A stretch of DNA of 22,497 nucleotides from JBBDXA01 sp040902585 (GCA_040902585.1 JBBDXA010000158.1:1-22497); one strand, 5' to 3'; shown: positions 1 through 8,071, numbered from the stretch's first letter. Numbers and translations: made by a program. The notes: generated by a model from the letters alone, not told the origin.

Positions 1-170
1 CTCGGCTAAGCCCGTATTGTGCACACGGAAGGGAACCCATTCACAACATCACCCGATGGCGCCCGCCACAGAAGATGGGCACGCCCGTGGTTACTCGACT
101 GCGTCGATTCGATATCATTCGCGTCTGCGACCACGGGATTCTTTTACGATCGAGATGAGGAGTCTTTTGA

Positions 171-1583
171 ATGACACTGAGCAAGATTTTCAAGGCTTAC
201 GATGTACGGGCGATTTATCCGGACCCGTTGAACGAAGCGGCGGCGTGGAAGGTCGGCTGCGCGACGGGGCAGTACCTCAAGCAGCACGTGGAGGACGCCG
301 AGGGTGATCTCGCCTCGCTGACGCTGCCGCACACGGTGGTGATGAGCCGGGACATGCGACCGCACTCGGAGTCACTTTCCAAGGCGTTCATCGAAGGCGT
401 GCTCGCGTCGGGGATGAACGTGATCGACGTGGGCATGTGCGACACGAGCTTTATCTACTTCGCGATCAATCACCTCAACGCGGCCGGCGGCGTGCAGGTG
501 ACGGCCAGTCACAATCCGATCAACTACAACGGCTTCAAGATCAGCGGCCCCTATGCCAAGCCTATTGGCGCGACGACGGGACTCAAGGTCATCGAGGCGA
601 TCGCGGAGAAGATTGATGATCCCGATTCGTTCGATGGCAAAGGCGCGTACGAAGAGCGCGACCTGTGGGAGCCGTATCGCGAACACGTGCTCAAGTTCTA
701 CACGCCGCCGAAGGGTGGCCGCGTGCTTAAAGTCGCGGTGGATGCGGCCGGCGGCATGGGCGGCAAGCTGGTCCCCAAGGTCTTCAGCAATCTGCCCGGG
801 CTTCAGATCATTCCGATCAACATGGAGATCACCGGCACCTTCGCGCACGATCCGAATCCGCTGGTGCCGGCGAACATGAAGCCGACGCAGGACGCGGTGC
901 TCAAGGGCAAGGCGGACATGGGCGCATCGTTCGACGGCGATGCGGACCGCTGCATTCTCTGCGATGAAAAGGGCGAGGTCATCGGCTGCGATCACCTGAC
1001 CGCGCTGCTCGTGGATCACTTCACGAAGGACGAAAAGGGCGCGACGGTGGTCTACGATCTGCGTTCGAGCAAGGCTCTGGAAGAGGCGATCACCAAGGCA
1101 GGCGCGTGGCCGAAGAAGGGCCGAGTCGGGCACGTGTTCATGAAGGCGACGCTGCGCGAAACGAAAGGCGTCTTCGGCGGCGAGCTCTCGGGCCACTTCT
1201 ACTTCCGCGACAGCTTCTACACGGACTCCGGCGCGATCGCCTTCGCCGCGATCCTGAGCGTGCTGGGGCAGAGTGATAAGCCGCTGAGTGAGATGGTCGC
1301 GCCGTTCAAGAAGTATCCACAGTCCGGCGAGATCAACTTTCGCACGGAAGATAAGGACGCTGTCCTCGCAGAGCTGGAGAAGAAATACGCGGATGCGGCG
1401 ATCGACAAACTCGATGGCGTGTCGATCGATGATTGGAGCAAGAAGGGCTGGTGGTTCAACGTCCGCGCGAGCAATACGGAGCCGTTGTTAAGGCTGAATG
1501 CGGAGGCGAAAGATAGGGCGACGCTGGCGGGGTTAATGAAGGAGATCAAGCCGATGCTGGGGACGGAGGATCATGGGCATTGA
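171..1583 (+). CDS. manB: Phosphomannomutase/phosphoglucomutase (alpha-D-phosphohexomutase family)
   Basis: Cytoplasmic enzyme that interconverts hexose 1- and 6-phosphates, feeding GDP-mannose and UDP-glucose synthesis for surface glycans. At 470 aa it is the usual length for the bacterial PMM/PGM (AlgC-like) group. The four family signatures are in order: the phosphoserine loop TASHNP with Ser113, the metal loop DGDADR with Asp255, Asp257 and Asp259, the sugar-binding loop GELSGH (337-342), and the phosphate-binding loop RASNTEP (432-438). The ATG is chosen because GAGGAG at 157-162 lies 8 bases upstream and residues 4-13 give the expected 'KIFKAYDVRAIYP' opening. The next gene begins 42 bases downstream on the same strand, and galE is convergent further on. 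Family assignment is firm; whether mannose or glucose phosphate is the main substrate cannot be read from the sequence, so the symbol is tentative. Confidence 0.95.
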   Translation: MTLSKIFKAYDVRAIYPDPLNEAAAWKVGCATGQYLKQHVEDAEGDLASLTLPHTVVMSRDMRPHSESLSKAFIEGVLASGMNVIDVGMCDTSFIYFAINHLNAAGGVQVTASHNPINYNGFKISGPYAKPIGATTGLKVIEAIAEKIDDPDSFDGKGAYEERDLWEPYREHVLKFYTPPKGGRVLKVAVDAAGGMGGKLVPKVFSNLPGLQIIPINMEITGTFAHDPNPLVPANMKPTQDAVLKGKADMGASFDGDADRCILCDEKGEVIGCDHLTALLVDHFTKDEKGATVVYDLRSSKALEEAITKAGAWPKKGRVGHVFMKATLRETKGVFGGELSGHFYFRDSFYTDSGAIAFAAILSVLGQSDKPLSEMVAPFKKYPQSGEINFRTEDKDAVLAELEKKYADAAIDKLDGVSIDDWSKKGWWFNVRASNTEPLLRLNAEAKDRATLAGLMKEIKPMLGTEDHGH

Positions 1584-1625
1584 CGTAGGCGGCGCACGAG
1601 GGAAGCTTTCTTCGACGAGGTCACA

Positions 1626-2261
1626 ATGGACCGCGAATCTGTCAAAGAGCGGTTACTCCAGGAACTGCTGAGTGTCGGTTGTTGTGGCCAACAAATACCG
1701 ATGCCCGGGTATCTGTCAAGCTTCATCGGTCACGACGACATTATTCGATGTGGTCACTCTGCTTCCTTCGACGGGCGATTCTGGCCCGGTAAGCTGGTGT
1801 TGAATGTTGCAATAGGTGAAACGATCTCGGTCATCATTACTTTCGGTGCAGCTTACTACTTCGCACCGACTGAATTCCTGGCTGAGGCACTTAAAGAGGC
1901 ATTCAGGCGAGACACCGGGGAATACGCATCAATGATCGATGCATCCGTCTGTCACCAGTTCGATTTGCAGGACGTCGCGGTTTACACATTGCATGCCCGC
2001 GCGGGAATGACGACTGACCAACTTTGTGAAAAGATGAAGTTGGCGGGTTTCGCTTCATCGACGTGGAAATGTGAATTTGTCACCATGCGGTTGGCGTCAG
2101 CTCTCTTGGTAGTTCGAGCAGGAACGCCTGTTTCCAATTGCCGAGCGATTGGAATCCGCGGGTCCCCTGATGGCACAGAACTGGAACGGATCGCGACAGC
2201 AATTGGGGGGATGGATGGATTGCAGATCAACGAAGACTGGACAATTCAATCTGGTTTCTGA
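1626..2261 (+). CDS. Hypothetical protein, 211 aa, unlike its neighbours in composition
   Basis: I do not recognise this protein. It begins at an ATG with GACGAGG ending 5 bases upstream, and reads 211 codons without interruption to a TGA 17 bases before the convergent galE stop. No signal peptide, long membrane segment or clear catalytic motif is visible. It has several scattered cysteines (including a CC pair near residue 19), a moderately hydrophobic stretch around residues 58-80, and a mixed alpha/beta look. Its codons are visibly richer in A and T at third positions than those of the flanking GC-rich genes, which may mean recent acquisition. The long frame, the ribosome site and tight packing between two real genes support it being coding; the function is unknown. 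Confidence 0.7.
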   Translation: MDRESVKERLLQELLSVGCCGQQIPMPGYLSSFIGHDDIIRCGHSASFDGRFWPGKLVLNVAIGETISVIITFGAAYYFAPTEFLAEALKEAFRRDTGEYASMIDASVCHQFDLQDVAVYTLHARAGMTTDQLCEKMKLAGFASSTWKCEFVTMRLASALLVVRAGTPVSNCRAIGIRGSPDGTELERIATAIGGMDGLQINEDWTIQSGF

Positions 2262-2278
2262 CTGTGGATCCGCTGGCG

Positions 2279-3277
2279 TCAGTCTTGATACCCCTCCGCA
2301 TGATCCTTAAACCACCGCCACGCCGTCGCCACGATCTCATCGAGGTCCGACTTCTTCGCCTGCCAGCCGATTGCATTTCTGATCTTGTCCGCATTTGCGT
2401 AAAGCTGCGGTGGATCGCCCGGGCGGCGCGGGCCTGTTTTTACGGGAATCGCGTGCCCTGTCACTCGCCGCGCAGCTTCGAGCACTTCCTTCACGCTGTA
2501 GCCGCGCCCGATGCCGAGGTTGAAAAAGTTCGCGCCCGTGAGTTTCCCTTCCTGCATCGCTTCCATCACCGCGATGTGGGCATCAGCCAGATCTTCCACG
2601 TGAATGTAGTCGCGAATGCAGGTGCCATCGGGCGTGTCGTAGTCTTCGCCGTTGATCTGAAAGTGCGGCCGCTGACCGAGCGCGACCTGAAGCAATACGG
2701 GAATGATGTGTGATTCAGGATCGTGATCTTCGCCGATGCTACCGTCACTGGCGCAGCCGGCGACGTTGAAGTAGCGCGGGGCGGTGAAGGCGAAGTCGGG
2801 CTTTGACGCGGCGTAGTCAATGAGCACGCGCTCGACGAACAGCTTCGACCAGCCGTAGGGATTGATCGGCCGCTGCGGCATGTCCTCGACGATCGGCATG
2901 CTCGCCGGTTCGCCGTAGGTCGCGCAGGTGGAGCTGAAGACGAGCCGCTTCACACCCATCTTCTCCATCGCGATGAGCAGGCTGACGGTGCCGGCCGTGT
3001 TGTTGTCGTAGTAGTTCAAAGGCTCGGTGACCGACTCGCCGACATACGCCAGCGCGGCAAAGTGCATCACGCATTGGATCGCATGCTTGCCCAGGGCCTG
3101 CGCGACGAGTTCGGTATCGCGCAGATCGGTCGCTTCGAAAGGGACTTCGCCGGGTACCGCCGCGCGATGGCCGCGGTGCAGGTTGTCCATCACCACGACG
3201 GCGTGACCCGCCTCGCGCAGGCGTTTGACCGCGTGTGATCCGATGTAGCCCGCGCCGCCTGTGACAAGTACGTTCAT
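2279..3277 (-). CDS. galE: UDP-glucose 4-epimerase
   Basis: Interconverts UDP-glucose and UDP-galactose in the cytoplasm with tightly bound NAD. It is an extended short-chain dehydrogenase of 332 aa, the normal length for GalE. The Rossmann motif GGAGYIGS is at residues 7-14, the catalytic Ser/Thr region SSTCATYGEP at 115-124, and the YxxxK pair is Tyr141 and Lys145 (YGWSK). RYFNVAG, the IRDYIHVEDLADAH motif and GIGRGYSV further along are typical of GalE rather than of dehydratases. The ATG at 3277 immediately precedes the Rossmann strand. In the sense direction three 7-base units (GGAACTC, GGAGCCC, GGAACCC) lie just upstream and provide the only Shine-Dalgarno-like GGA cores. It is downstream of the YqaA-like gene on the same strand (62-base gap) and convergent with the hypothetical gene at 1626. 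Confidence 0.95.
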   Translation of the reverse strand: MNVLVTGGAGYIGSHAVKRLREAGHAVVVMDNLHRGHRAAVPGEVPFEATDLRDTELVAQALGKHAIQCVMHFAALAYVGESVTEPLNYYDNNTAGTVSLLIAMEKMGVKRLVFSSTCATYGEPASMPIVEDMPQRPINPYGWSKLFVERVLIDYAASKPDFAFTAPRYFNVAGCASDGSIGEDHDPESHIIPVLLQVALGQRPHFQINGEDYDTPDGTCIRDYIHVEDLADAHIAVMEAMQEGKLTGANFFNLGIGRGYSVKEVLEAARRVTGHAIPVKTGPRRPGDPPQLYANADKIRNAIGWQAKKSDLDEIVATAWRWFKDHAEGYQD

Positions 3278-3282
3278 GGGAA

Positions 3283-3303
3283 GGGTTCCGGGCTCCGAGT
3301 TCC
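3283..3303. repeat. 7-base repeat array upstream of galE
   Basis: Three head-to-tail 7-base units on the plus strand: GGGTTCC, GGGCTCC and GAGTTCC. The array begins 6 bases upstream of the galE start codon. The unit is nearly the same as the one at 16432-16466 upstream of nuoM. Confidence 0.7.
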
Positions 3304-3314
3304 GGCCGTTAGCA

Positions 3315-3329
3315 CCGGGCTTTGCCCGG
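3315..3329. repeat. Short GC hairpin between the yqaA-like gene and galE
   Basis: CCGGGC, a TTT loop, then GCCCGG form a perfect 6-bp stem 11 bases past the stop codon of the upstream gene. It could end or slow transcription of that gene, but no T-run follows on either strand, so it is not called a terminator. Confidence 0.5.
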
Positions 3330-3339
3330 CGTGAACGTA

Positions 3340-4056
3340 TCAGTGCAGCAGTTTCAGCAGCGCAAACGCGCCAACCAGCAGCACCACGAACACCAGGCTG
3401 AGGATGTTGAAGTACTTCTCGATGAACGTTTTGATCGGCGGGCCGAACTTGTAGAGCAGCGCGCCGACAAGGAAGAATCGGCCCGCGCGGCCGATCGTCG
3501 AGCCGATCACGAACATCACGAACGATATCTCAAACACACCGCCGGCAATTGTGAACACCTTGTACGGAATCGGCGTGAACGCTGCGATGAAGACGCACCA
3601 GAAGTCATAGTCCTGATAAAGCGTCTGCACCTTCAGGAAAATCTCTTCCTTAATGATGTAGCTGAAGAAGAATCCAGAGACCGCGTGCCAAAGAGCGAAT
3701 CCGATGAGGTACCCCAGCATCCCGCCCAGTACCGAGCCGAGCGTGCTGATGAAGGCATAGAAAAACGCCCGCGTCCTTTTCTCCAGCGTCAGCGCGATCT
3801 GAAGCACGTCCGGCGGAATCGGGAAAAAGCTCGACTCGGCGAAGCTGAGGCAGAACAGTGACGTCGTGCCGTGCTTCGAATGGGCGAGCGACAGCGTCCA
3901 GTCATACACGCGCCGAGGAATCGCCCACTTGCTCACAGGCTTGATCCGCACGGCGCCGCCCTCAGCCAACAAGGCCGGCTCCAGAGGTTTATCGGACGGG
4001 GTTGTCGCGCTGGGTTCGTTCATGTTCGCATTCGATATCGGCAAGATCTCTTCCAT
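3340..4056 (-). CDS. YqaA/DedA-like (VTT/SNARE-associated domain) inner-membrane protein
   Basis: Integral membrane protein of 238 aa with a hydrophilic N-terminal stretch (about residues 1-45) and then several hydrophobic segments. The family's paired re-entrant half-helices are seen as ESSFFPIPPDV (74-84), followed by a glycine-rich helix with GSVLGGMLGYLIG (107-119), and AFTPIPYKVFTIAGG (159-173), followed by GSTIGRAGRFF (185-195). These match the VTT domain of the YqaA branch of DedA-related proteins, thought to act in envelope lipid homeostasis or transport; the substrate is unknown here. ATGs exist at 4056 and at 4023 (residue 12), neither with a good ribosome site, so the shorter form is possible. 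It follows livF after a 108-base spacer carrying a 7-base array and a palindromic repeat, and precedes galE. Confidence 0.85.
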   Translation of the reverse strand: MEEILPISNANMNEPSATTPSDKPLEPALLAEGGAVRIKPVSKWAIPRRVYDWTLSLAHSKHGTTSLFCLSFAESSFFPIPPDVLQIALTLEKRTRAFFYAFISTLGSVLGGMLGYLIGFALWHAVSGFFFSYIIKEEIFLKVQTLYQDYDFWCVFIAAFTPIPYKVFTIAGGVFEISFVMFVIGSTIGRAGRFFLVGALLYKFGPPIKTFIEKYFNILSLVFVVLLVGAFALLKLLH

Positions 4057-4083
4057 GACAGAAACATCGGCAAGATGCGGTCC

Positions 4084-4104
4084 TGAGTCCTGAGTCTTGA
4101 GTCA
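4084..4104. repeat. 7-base repeat array upstream of the yqaA-like gene
   Basis: Three units on the plus strand: TGAGTCC, TGAGTCT and TGAGTCA, about 27 bases upstream of the ATG at 4056. In the sense direction of the genes the units read TGACTCA, AGACTCA and GGACTCA. Confidence 0.75.
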
Positions 4105-4117
4105 CGGGCCGTTTCTA

Positions 4118-4155
4118 CCAAGCCCGATGGCGAGGCTTGGCGAGCCGTCGGGGTA
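4118..4155. repeat. REP-like palindromic repeat, copy 1 (downstream of livF)
   Basis: The repeat starts CCAAGCCCGATGGCGAGG and ends GAGCCGTCGGGGTATTCC. CCCGATGGC pairs with GCCGTCGGG with one G-T wobble, giving a 9-bp imperfect stem. It lies 9 bases past the livF stop. The same element recurs at 4917-4955 and, inverted, at 4986-5023. Confidence 0.75.
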
Positions 4156-4164
4156 TTCCAACCC

Positions 4165-4881
4165 TCATGCTCCCATGCCCAGGTACGCCTTTTTCACCTC
4201 ATCGCTCCTGGCCAGTTTCTTCGCATCGCCGCTCATCACGACGGCTCCGACCTCCAGCACATAGGCATGATGCGCCACTTCAAGAGCCATGCTCGCATTC
4301 TGCTCCACGAGCAGGATGGTCGTGCCTTCGGAGTTGATCTTGCGAATGATGTCGAAGATCAGCTTCACGAGCTGCGGCGCCAGGCCCAGCGAAGGCTCGT
4401 CGAGCAGCAGCAGCTTCGGCCGGGCGAGCAGGGCGCGGGCGATGGCGAGCATCTGCTGTTCGCCGCCGGAGAGCGTGCCGGCATTCTGCTTGAGCCGTTC
4501 TTTCAAGCGCGGGAACAGAGTGAGCACATGCTCGAAATCCTTACGGATCAGGTCGTGATCAGTTCGGACAAAGGAGCCGATCTTCAGATTCTCTTCGACG
4601 GTGAAGTTCGGGAAGATGCCGCGGCCTTCGGGCACCTGCGCGATGCCTTTGCCGACGACTTCGTGAGCCTTGGAGCCGTTGAGCGGCTTGCTGTCGTAAC
4701 GGATCGAGCCGCTGGTCGCGGGAAGGAGCCCGCTGATGGCGCGGAGCGTGGTGGACTTGCCCGCGCCGTTGCAGCCGAGCAGGGCGACGATCTGGCCCTT
4801 CTCGACCGACAGGGTGACACCATGCAGCGCCTGAATGGCACCGTAATGCACGCAGAGGTTGTCGACTTCAAGTAGCGGCAT
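4165..4881 (-). CDS. livF: Branched-chain amino acid ABC transporter, ATP-binding subunit LivF
   Basis: Second ATPase of a HAAT-family importer, working at the inner face of the membrane with LivG, LivH and LivM. From the ATG at 4881 it has 238 aa, the usual LivF length. Walker A GCNGAGKST is at residues 36-44, the signature LSGGE at 137-141 and Walker B LLLLDEP at 157-163; the switch region reads LVEQN (191-195), with Gln in place of the usual His, as is normal for LivF. The frame stays open upstream to a GTG at 5028 that overlaps the livG stop, which would add 49 residues encoded by palindromic repeats; those residues do not resemble the family, so the internal ATG is preferred even though its ribosome site is weak. 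Last gene of the liv set. Confidence 0.95.
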   Translation of the reverse strand: MPLLEVDNLCVHYGAIQALHGVTLSVEKGQIVALLGCNGAGKSTTLRAISGLLPATSGSIRYDSKPLNGSKAHEVVGKGIAQVPEGRGIFPNFTVEENLKIGSFVRTDHDLIRKDFEHVLTLFPRLKERLKQNAGTLSGGEQQMLAIARALLARPKLLLLDEPSLGLAPQLVKLIFDIIRKINSEGTTILLVEQNASMALEVAHHAYVLEVGAVVMSGDAKKLARSDEVKKAYLGMGA

Positions 4882-4883
4882 GA

Positions 4884-4911
4884 GAGTTCTGAGTCCGGGG
4901 TCTTGTGTCCC
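4884..4911. repeat. 7-base repeat array upstream of livF
   Basis: Four imperfect units on the plus strand: GAGTTCT, GAGTCCG, GGGTCTT and GTGTCCC. The array ends 2 bases from the livF ATG, so in the sense strand it occupies the ribosome-binding region. Confidence 0.65.
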
Positions 4912-4916
4912 GCCTT

Positions 4917-4955
4917 CCAAGCCCAATGGCGAGTCCGCGAGCCGTTGGGGTATCG
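4917..4955. repeat. REP-like palindromic repeat, copy 2 (livG-livF spacer)
   Basis: Same orientation as the copy at 4118. Here the stem is CCCAATGGC with GCCGTTGGG. Compared with copy 1, a G-to-A change in the left arm is matched by C-to-T in the right arm, so pairing is kept. Confidence 0.75.
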
Positions 4956-4985
4956 GCGGGGCGGCAAGCTCGTCATCATCGCAGA

Positions 4986-5023
4986 CCCCGACGACTCGCC
5001 GAGCCTCGCCATCGGGCTTGGGG
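4986..5023. repeat. REP-like palindromic repeat, copy 3, inverted
   Basis: The reverse complement reads CCCCAAGCCCGATGGCGAGG and continues CTCGGCGAGTCGTCGGGG, closely matching copy 1. It begins 1 base past the livG stop codon and faces copy 2, leaving 30 bases between the pair. Confidence 0.75.
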
Positions 5024-5024
5024 T

Positions 5025-5807
5025 TCACGGCCCTGCGCTCGCCGGTTCGCCCAGATACGCCTTGACCACATCCGGATTCTTCTGCACTTCGCCGGGCGTG
5101 CCCACGGCAATCGTCTTGCCGTAGTCCAGCACCATAATCTTCTCGCAGACCTTCATCACCAGGCCCATGTCGTGTTCGATGAGCAGGATCGTCAGGCCGA
5201 AGCGCTGGCGGATGGAGCGGATCAGGATAACGAGCTCCTGCTTTTCACTAGGGTTCATTCCCGCCGCCGGTTCATCCAGCAGCAGCACCTTCGGCTCCGT
5301 CGCCAGGGCCCGGGCGATCTCCAGCCGGCGCTGATCACCATAAGGCAGATTGCGCGCCAGGTCGTCGGCCCGATCCTGCAAATCAATCGCTTCGAGCAGT
5401 TGATGCGATCGCGCGGAGAGCTCCGCTTCGTCGAGATAGTACTGCCTGGTGCGCATCAGCATCTGAAACATGTTCGCCTTCGTTCGCAGGTGACAGGCGA
5501 CGCGCACATTGTCGAGCACGGAAAGATCGGGAAACAGGCGGATATTCTGGAACGTACGGGCGACGCCTTCGCGGGCGATCTTCCAGGGCGGCAGTCCCAG
5601 GAGACTGCGTCCGCCGAGTTGAATCGCGCCGTGATCGGGCTGATACACGCCGGTGATGAGGTTGAAGGCGGTGGTCTTTCCCGCGCCGTTGGGGCCGATG
5701 AGACCTTGCAGATCGCCGCGCTGCATGGTGAGCGTGAAGTCATCGACAGCCTTGAGACCGCCGAAGGCGATGGAGACGTTGCGGGTTTCAAAGAGGGGTG
5801 TGCTCAC
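5025..5807 (-). CDS. livG: Branched-chain amino acid ABC transporter, ATP-binding subunit LivG
   Basis: First ATPase of the HAAT importer. The start is taken as the GTG at 5807, whose GTGA overlaps the livM stop by 4 bases (translational coupling), giving 260 aa, the normal LivG length. The same frame is open further upstream to 6083, but that stretch is antisense-like, frame-shifted livM sequence and has no LivG similarity. Walker A GPNGAGKT is at residues 38-45, the LivG-type signature NLPYGDQRR at 153-161, Walker B VLLLDEP at 174-180, and the switch His212 lies in IEHDMG. The C-terminal VVKAYLGE is typical of LivG. livF follows after a 143-base spacer that holds two facing palindromic repeats, unusual inside an otherwise tight transporter operon. 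Confidence 0.95.
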   Translation of the reverse strand: MSTPLFETRNVSIAFGGLKAVDDFTLTMQRGDLQGLIGPNGAGKTTAFNLITGVYQPDHGAIQLGGRSLLGLPPWKIAREGVARTFQNIRLFPDLSVLDNVRVACHLRTKANMFQMLMRTRQYYLDEAELSARSHQLLEAIDLQDRADDLARNLPYGDQRRLEIARALATEPKVLLLDEPAAGMNPSEKQELVILIRSIRQRFGLTILLIEHDMGLVMKVCEKIMVLDYGKTIAVGTPGEVQKNPDVVKAYLGEPASAGP

Positions 5808-7093
5808 GCCTTCATCTCCGTGGGCAGGCGTTTGCGGCCGGGCAGATAGTCCCACACTTCGCGGATGCCCAGCAGTCCCTGCGGGCGCAGGATCATGATC
5901 AGCACCAGCGCGAGGGCGAAGAGAATCATGCGGTACTGCGCGAGGTTGATCTGGAAATGCAGCGCCAGCGCCCGCGCGATTTCCCAGACGATGGTGGCGA
6001 CGGCGACCATGATGATCGCGCGCATCGCCTTGCGCTGCCTGAACACAGCGAGCAGGAGGATGACAATCAGGCCGAGAATCCAAAGATGCGGCGGGCGCAC
6101 GAGGAACTCCGAGAGCAGCGTGATGACCGTCGCGGCGATGACGGTGCCGCTGATCGAGCCTTGTCCGCCCAGGACGACCATGATGAGGATGTCGAAGGAT
6201 TTGATGAAGCCGTAGTCACCGGGGTTGAGCACACTGCTCTGATGGGCGAAGAGGCCGCCCGCGAAGCCCGCGAAGCCCGCGGCGAGGACGAAGGCGGCGA
6301 CTTTGTACCGCGTGGTGGGCACGCCCATGGACTCGGCGGCGATCTCGTTCTCACGAATGGCGAGGAACGCCCGGCCATGACTGCTCATGCGCAGCCGGAA
6401 CGCCGCGAGCAATGTGAAGCAGGCAAAGAGCACGACCCAGAACGTGGTCGTCATGAACGACAGCCCGCTCATGGCTGATGCGCCGCCCAGGTGCGTGTAG
6501 CGCTGGAAGTAGGGCGTGCTCTGAATGTCCGCGACGGTCTTGAGTTGGCCATCGCTCAGTTCCATGAGGAGCCGGATGATATCGCCGAAACCGAGGGTGA
6601 CCACGGCCAGGTAGTCGCCGCGCAGGCGCAGCGAAGGCAGGCCGACGACCAGGCCGATGAGCGCCGCCATCAGGCCGCCGACGAGGCAGGCGGCGAGGAA
6701 GAGAATATCGCCGGCGGTGAAGAGATTGCCCGTGAAATCCGCCAATGGGCGTGACCAACTGAGGATGCCGTGGGTAAACGATTCATCGCCCCAGACATCA
6801 CCCAGGCCGCCGTAGTAAGTGAATGCGCCGGCCGTGTACGCACCGATCGCCATGAAGCCCGCGTGACCGATGGAGAACTGGCCCGTGAAGCCGTTGATCA
6901 TGTTCAGCGACACGGCCAGGATGATATTGATGCCGATGTCCATCGCCAGCTTCACGTGCAGCGGCTTCATCAGCGGGGCGGCCACGAGATGAAACAAGAG
7001 CGCGAGACCCACGCAGGCCAAGAGCGGCAGCAGGCTGCGTGCCGCCAGACGCGGCGCGGAGAGCTTGGCGGGTTGCACGTCGGCTTCGGGCAT
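5804..7093 (-). CDS. livM: Branched-chain amino acid ABC transporter, permease LivM
   Basis: Inner-membrane permease of the HAAT importer, 429 aa from the ATG at 7093; a TTG three codons upstream (7102) is possible. After a hydrophilic leader come about ten hydrophobic segments. Hallmarks are SLNMINGFTGQFSIGHAGF with GAYTAG just after, the substrate-loop motif LRLRGDYLAVVTLGFG, FAGFAGGLFAHQ and VVLGGQGSISGT. The C-terminal part is longer than in many LivM proteins, with additional hydrophobic stretches before the final LPGRKRLPTEMKA. No strong Shine-Dalgarno is visible; an imperfect hairpin (arms 7107-7115 and 7120-7127) lies just upstream of the start. The stop overlaps the livG start by 4 bases; livH ends 57 bases upstream. 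Confidence 0.93.
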   Translation of the reverse strand: MPEADVQPAKLSAPRLAARSLLPLLACVGLALLFHLVAAPLMKPLHVKLAMDIGINIILAVSLNMINGFTGQFSIGHAGFMAIGAYTAGAFTYYGGLGDVWGDESFTHGILSWSRPLADFTGNLFTAGDILFLAACLVGGLMAALIGLVVGLPSLRLRGDYLAVVTLGFGDIIRLLMELSDGQLKTVADIQSTPYFQRYTHLGGASAMSGLSFMTTTFWVVLFACFTLLAAFRLRMSSHGRAFLAIRENEIAAESMGVPTTRYKVAAFVLAAGFAGFAGGLFAHQSSVLNPGDYGFIKSFDILIMVVLGGQGSISGTVIAATVITLLSEFLVRPPHLWILGLIVILLLAVFRQRKAMRAIIMVAVATIVWEIARALALHFQINLAQYRMILFALALVLIMILRPQGLLGIREVWDYLPGRKRLPTEMKA

Positions 7094-7150
7094 GATGAAC
7101 AATCTACTGAAACACTCTGGTGTTCAGGGCGAGCGAGCCAACACGAAGTA

Positions 7151-8071
7151 TCACACTTTCGTCCGCACCGGTTTACCCATGATGCCCGTTGGTTTGGCAA
7201 GCAGCACGACAATGAGCAGGGCGAAGACGTAAATGTCGGACAGTTCCGGCGACTGGTATCGGCGCGTGAACTGTTCGAGCAGGCCGATGAGCATGCCGCC
7301 GAGCATGGCGCCGCGGATGTTGCCGATACCTCCGACGACCGCGGCGACGAATGCCTTGAGTCCGAGCATGATCCAACTGAGATCGGCCGGCTGCTGAACC
7401 TGGCGGTACTTGAGGATGTAGAGCGTGCCGCCTGCCGCGGCGAGAGACGTGCCGATGAAAAAGGTCAGGCTGATCACGCGATCGACGTTCACGCCCATCA
7501 GCGCGGTGGTGTCCACATCGTGCGAGACGCCGCGCATCGCCAGGCCCACCTTCGAGCGGTACACCAGCCGGTCCAGCGCAAACATCAGGCCGATCGCCAG
7601 GGTGAGGATGATGACATCCAGCGTGTAGATCGGCACATCGCCCAGGTGAAACATCGGCAGCGAATCGTTGATCAGCGCGGTCATCGTGCCGGTCTCAGTG
7701 CCGAAGACGAACGGCAACTGGCCCGTGTTCTGAATCAGGAGCGAGACGCCGATGGCGGTGGTGAGGATGTTCAGACGCGGTGCCTGCCGCAGCGGCCGAT
7801 ACGCGAGTCGCTCGACGAGGACACCCATGCCGCCGCACAGGACCATCGAGATGAGCATGACGAACACAGCCGCGAGCACGCCGCCGATGCCTGAATCAGC
7901 GGAGAATCCGAGTGACGTTGCGATGATGAGCGAGAGCCAGGCCCCGACCATGACCAGGTCGCCGTGGGCGAAGTTGATGAACTGAAGCACGCCATAAACC
8001 ATGGTGTAGCCCAGCGCGATCAGCGCGTAAAGGCTTCCCGTGGATATGCCGTGAATGAGCGTTTCAAGCAT
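7151..8071 (-). CDS. livH: Branched-chain amino acid ABC transporter, permease LivH
   Basis: Inner-membrane permease partner of LivM, 306 aa, the usual size. The N-terminal GYTMVYGVLQFINFAHGDLV with MVGAW after it and the C-terminal GLKAFVAAVVGGIGNIRGAM are the two classic LivH signatures, and about eight hydrophobic helices lie between and around them. The ATG at 8071 is preceded, after 10 bases, by a G-rich arm (sense AGGGAGGGG) that is both the best Shine-Dalgarno and one half of a perfect hairpin (8082-8102). It lies between livK (85-base spacer) and livM (57-base spacer) on the same strand. The hairpin may lower translation of livH and the genes beyond it relative to the abundant binding protein LivK; that is inference. 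Confidence 0.95.
   Translation of the reverse strand: MLETLIHGISTGSLYALIALGYTMVYGVLQFINFAHGDLVMVGAWLSLIIATSLGFSADSGIGGVLAAVFVMLISMVLCGGMGVLVERLAYRPLRQAPRLNILTTAIGVSLLIQNTGQLPFVFGTETGTMTALINDSLPMFHLGDVPIYTLDVIILTLAIGLMFALDRLVYRSKVGLAMRGVSHDVDTTALMGVNVDRVISLTFFIGTSLAAAGGTLYILKYRQVQQPADLSWIMLGLKAFVAAVVGGIGNIRGAMLGGMLIGLLEQFTRRYQSPELSDIYVFALLIVVLLAKPTGIMGKPVRTKV

Noticed and set aside
17..307. Small open frame at the left edge overlapping the manB start
   Set aside because: It overlaps manB in another frame, has Arg/Gly/His-rich random-like composition and no ribosome site.
5808..6083. Upstream extension of the livG frame
   Set aside because: It overlaps livM in another frame, is Arg/His/Pro-rich and unlike LivG; the GTG at 5807 gives the normal length and a 4-base coupled start.
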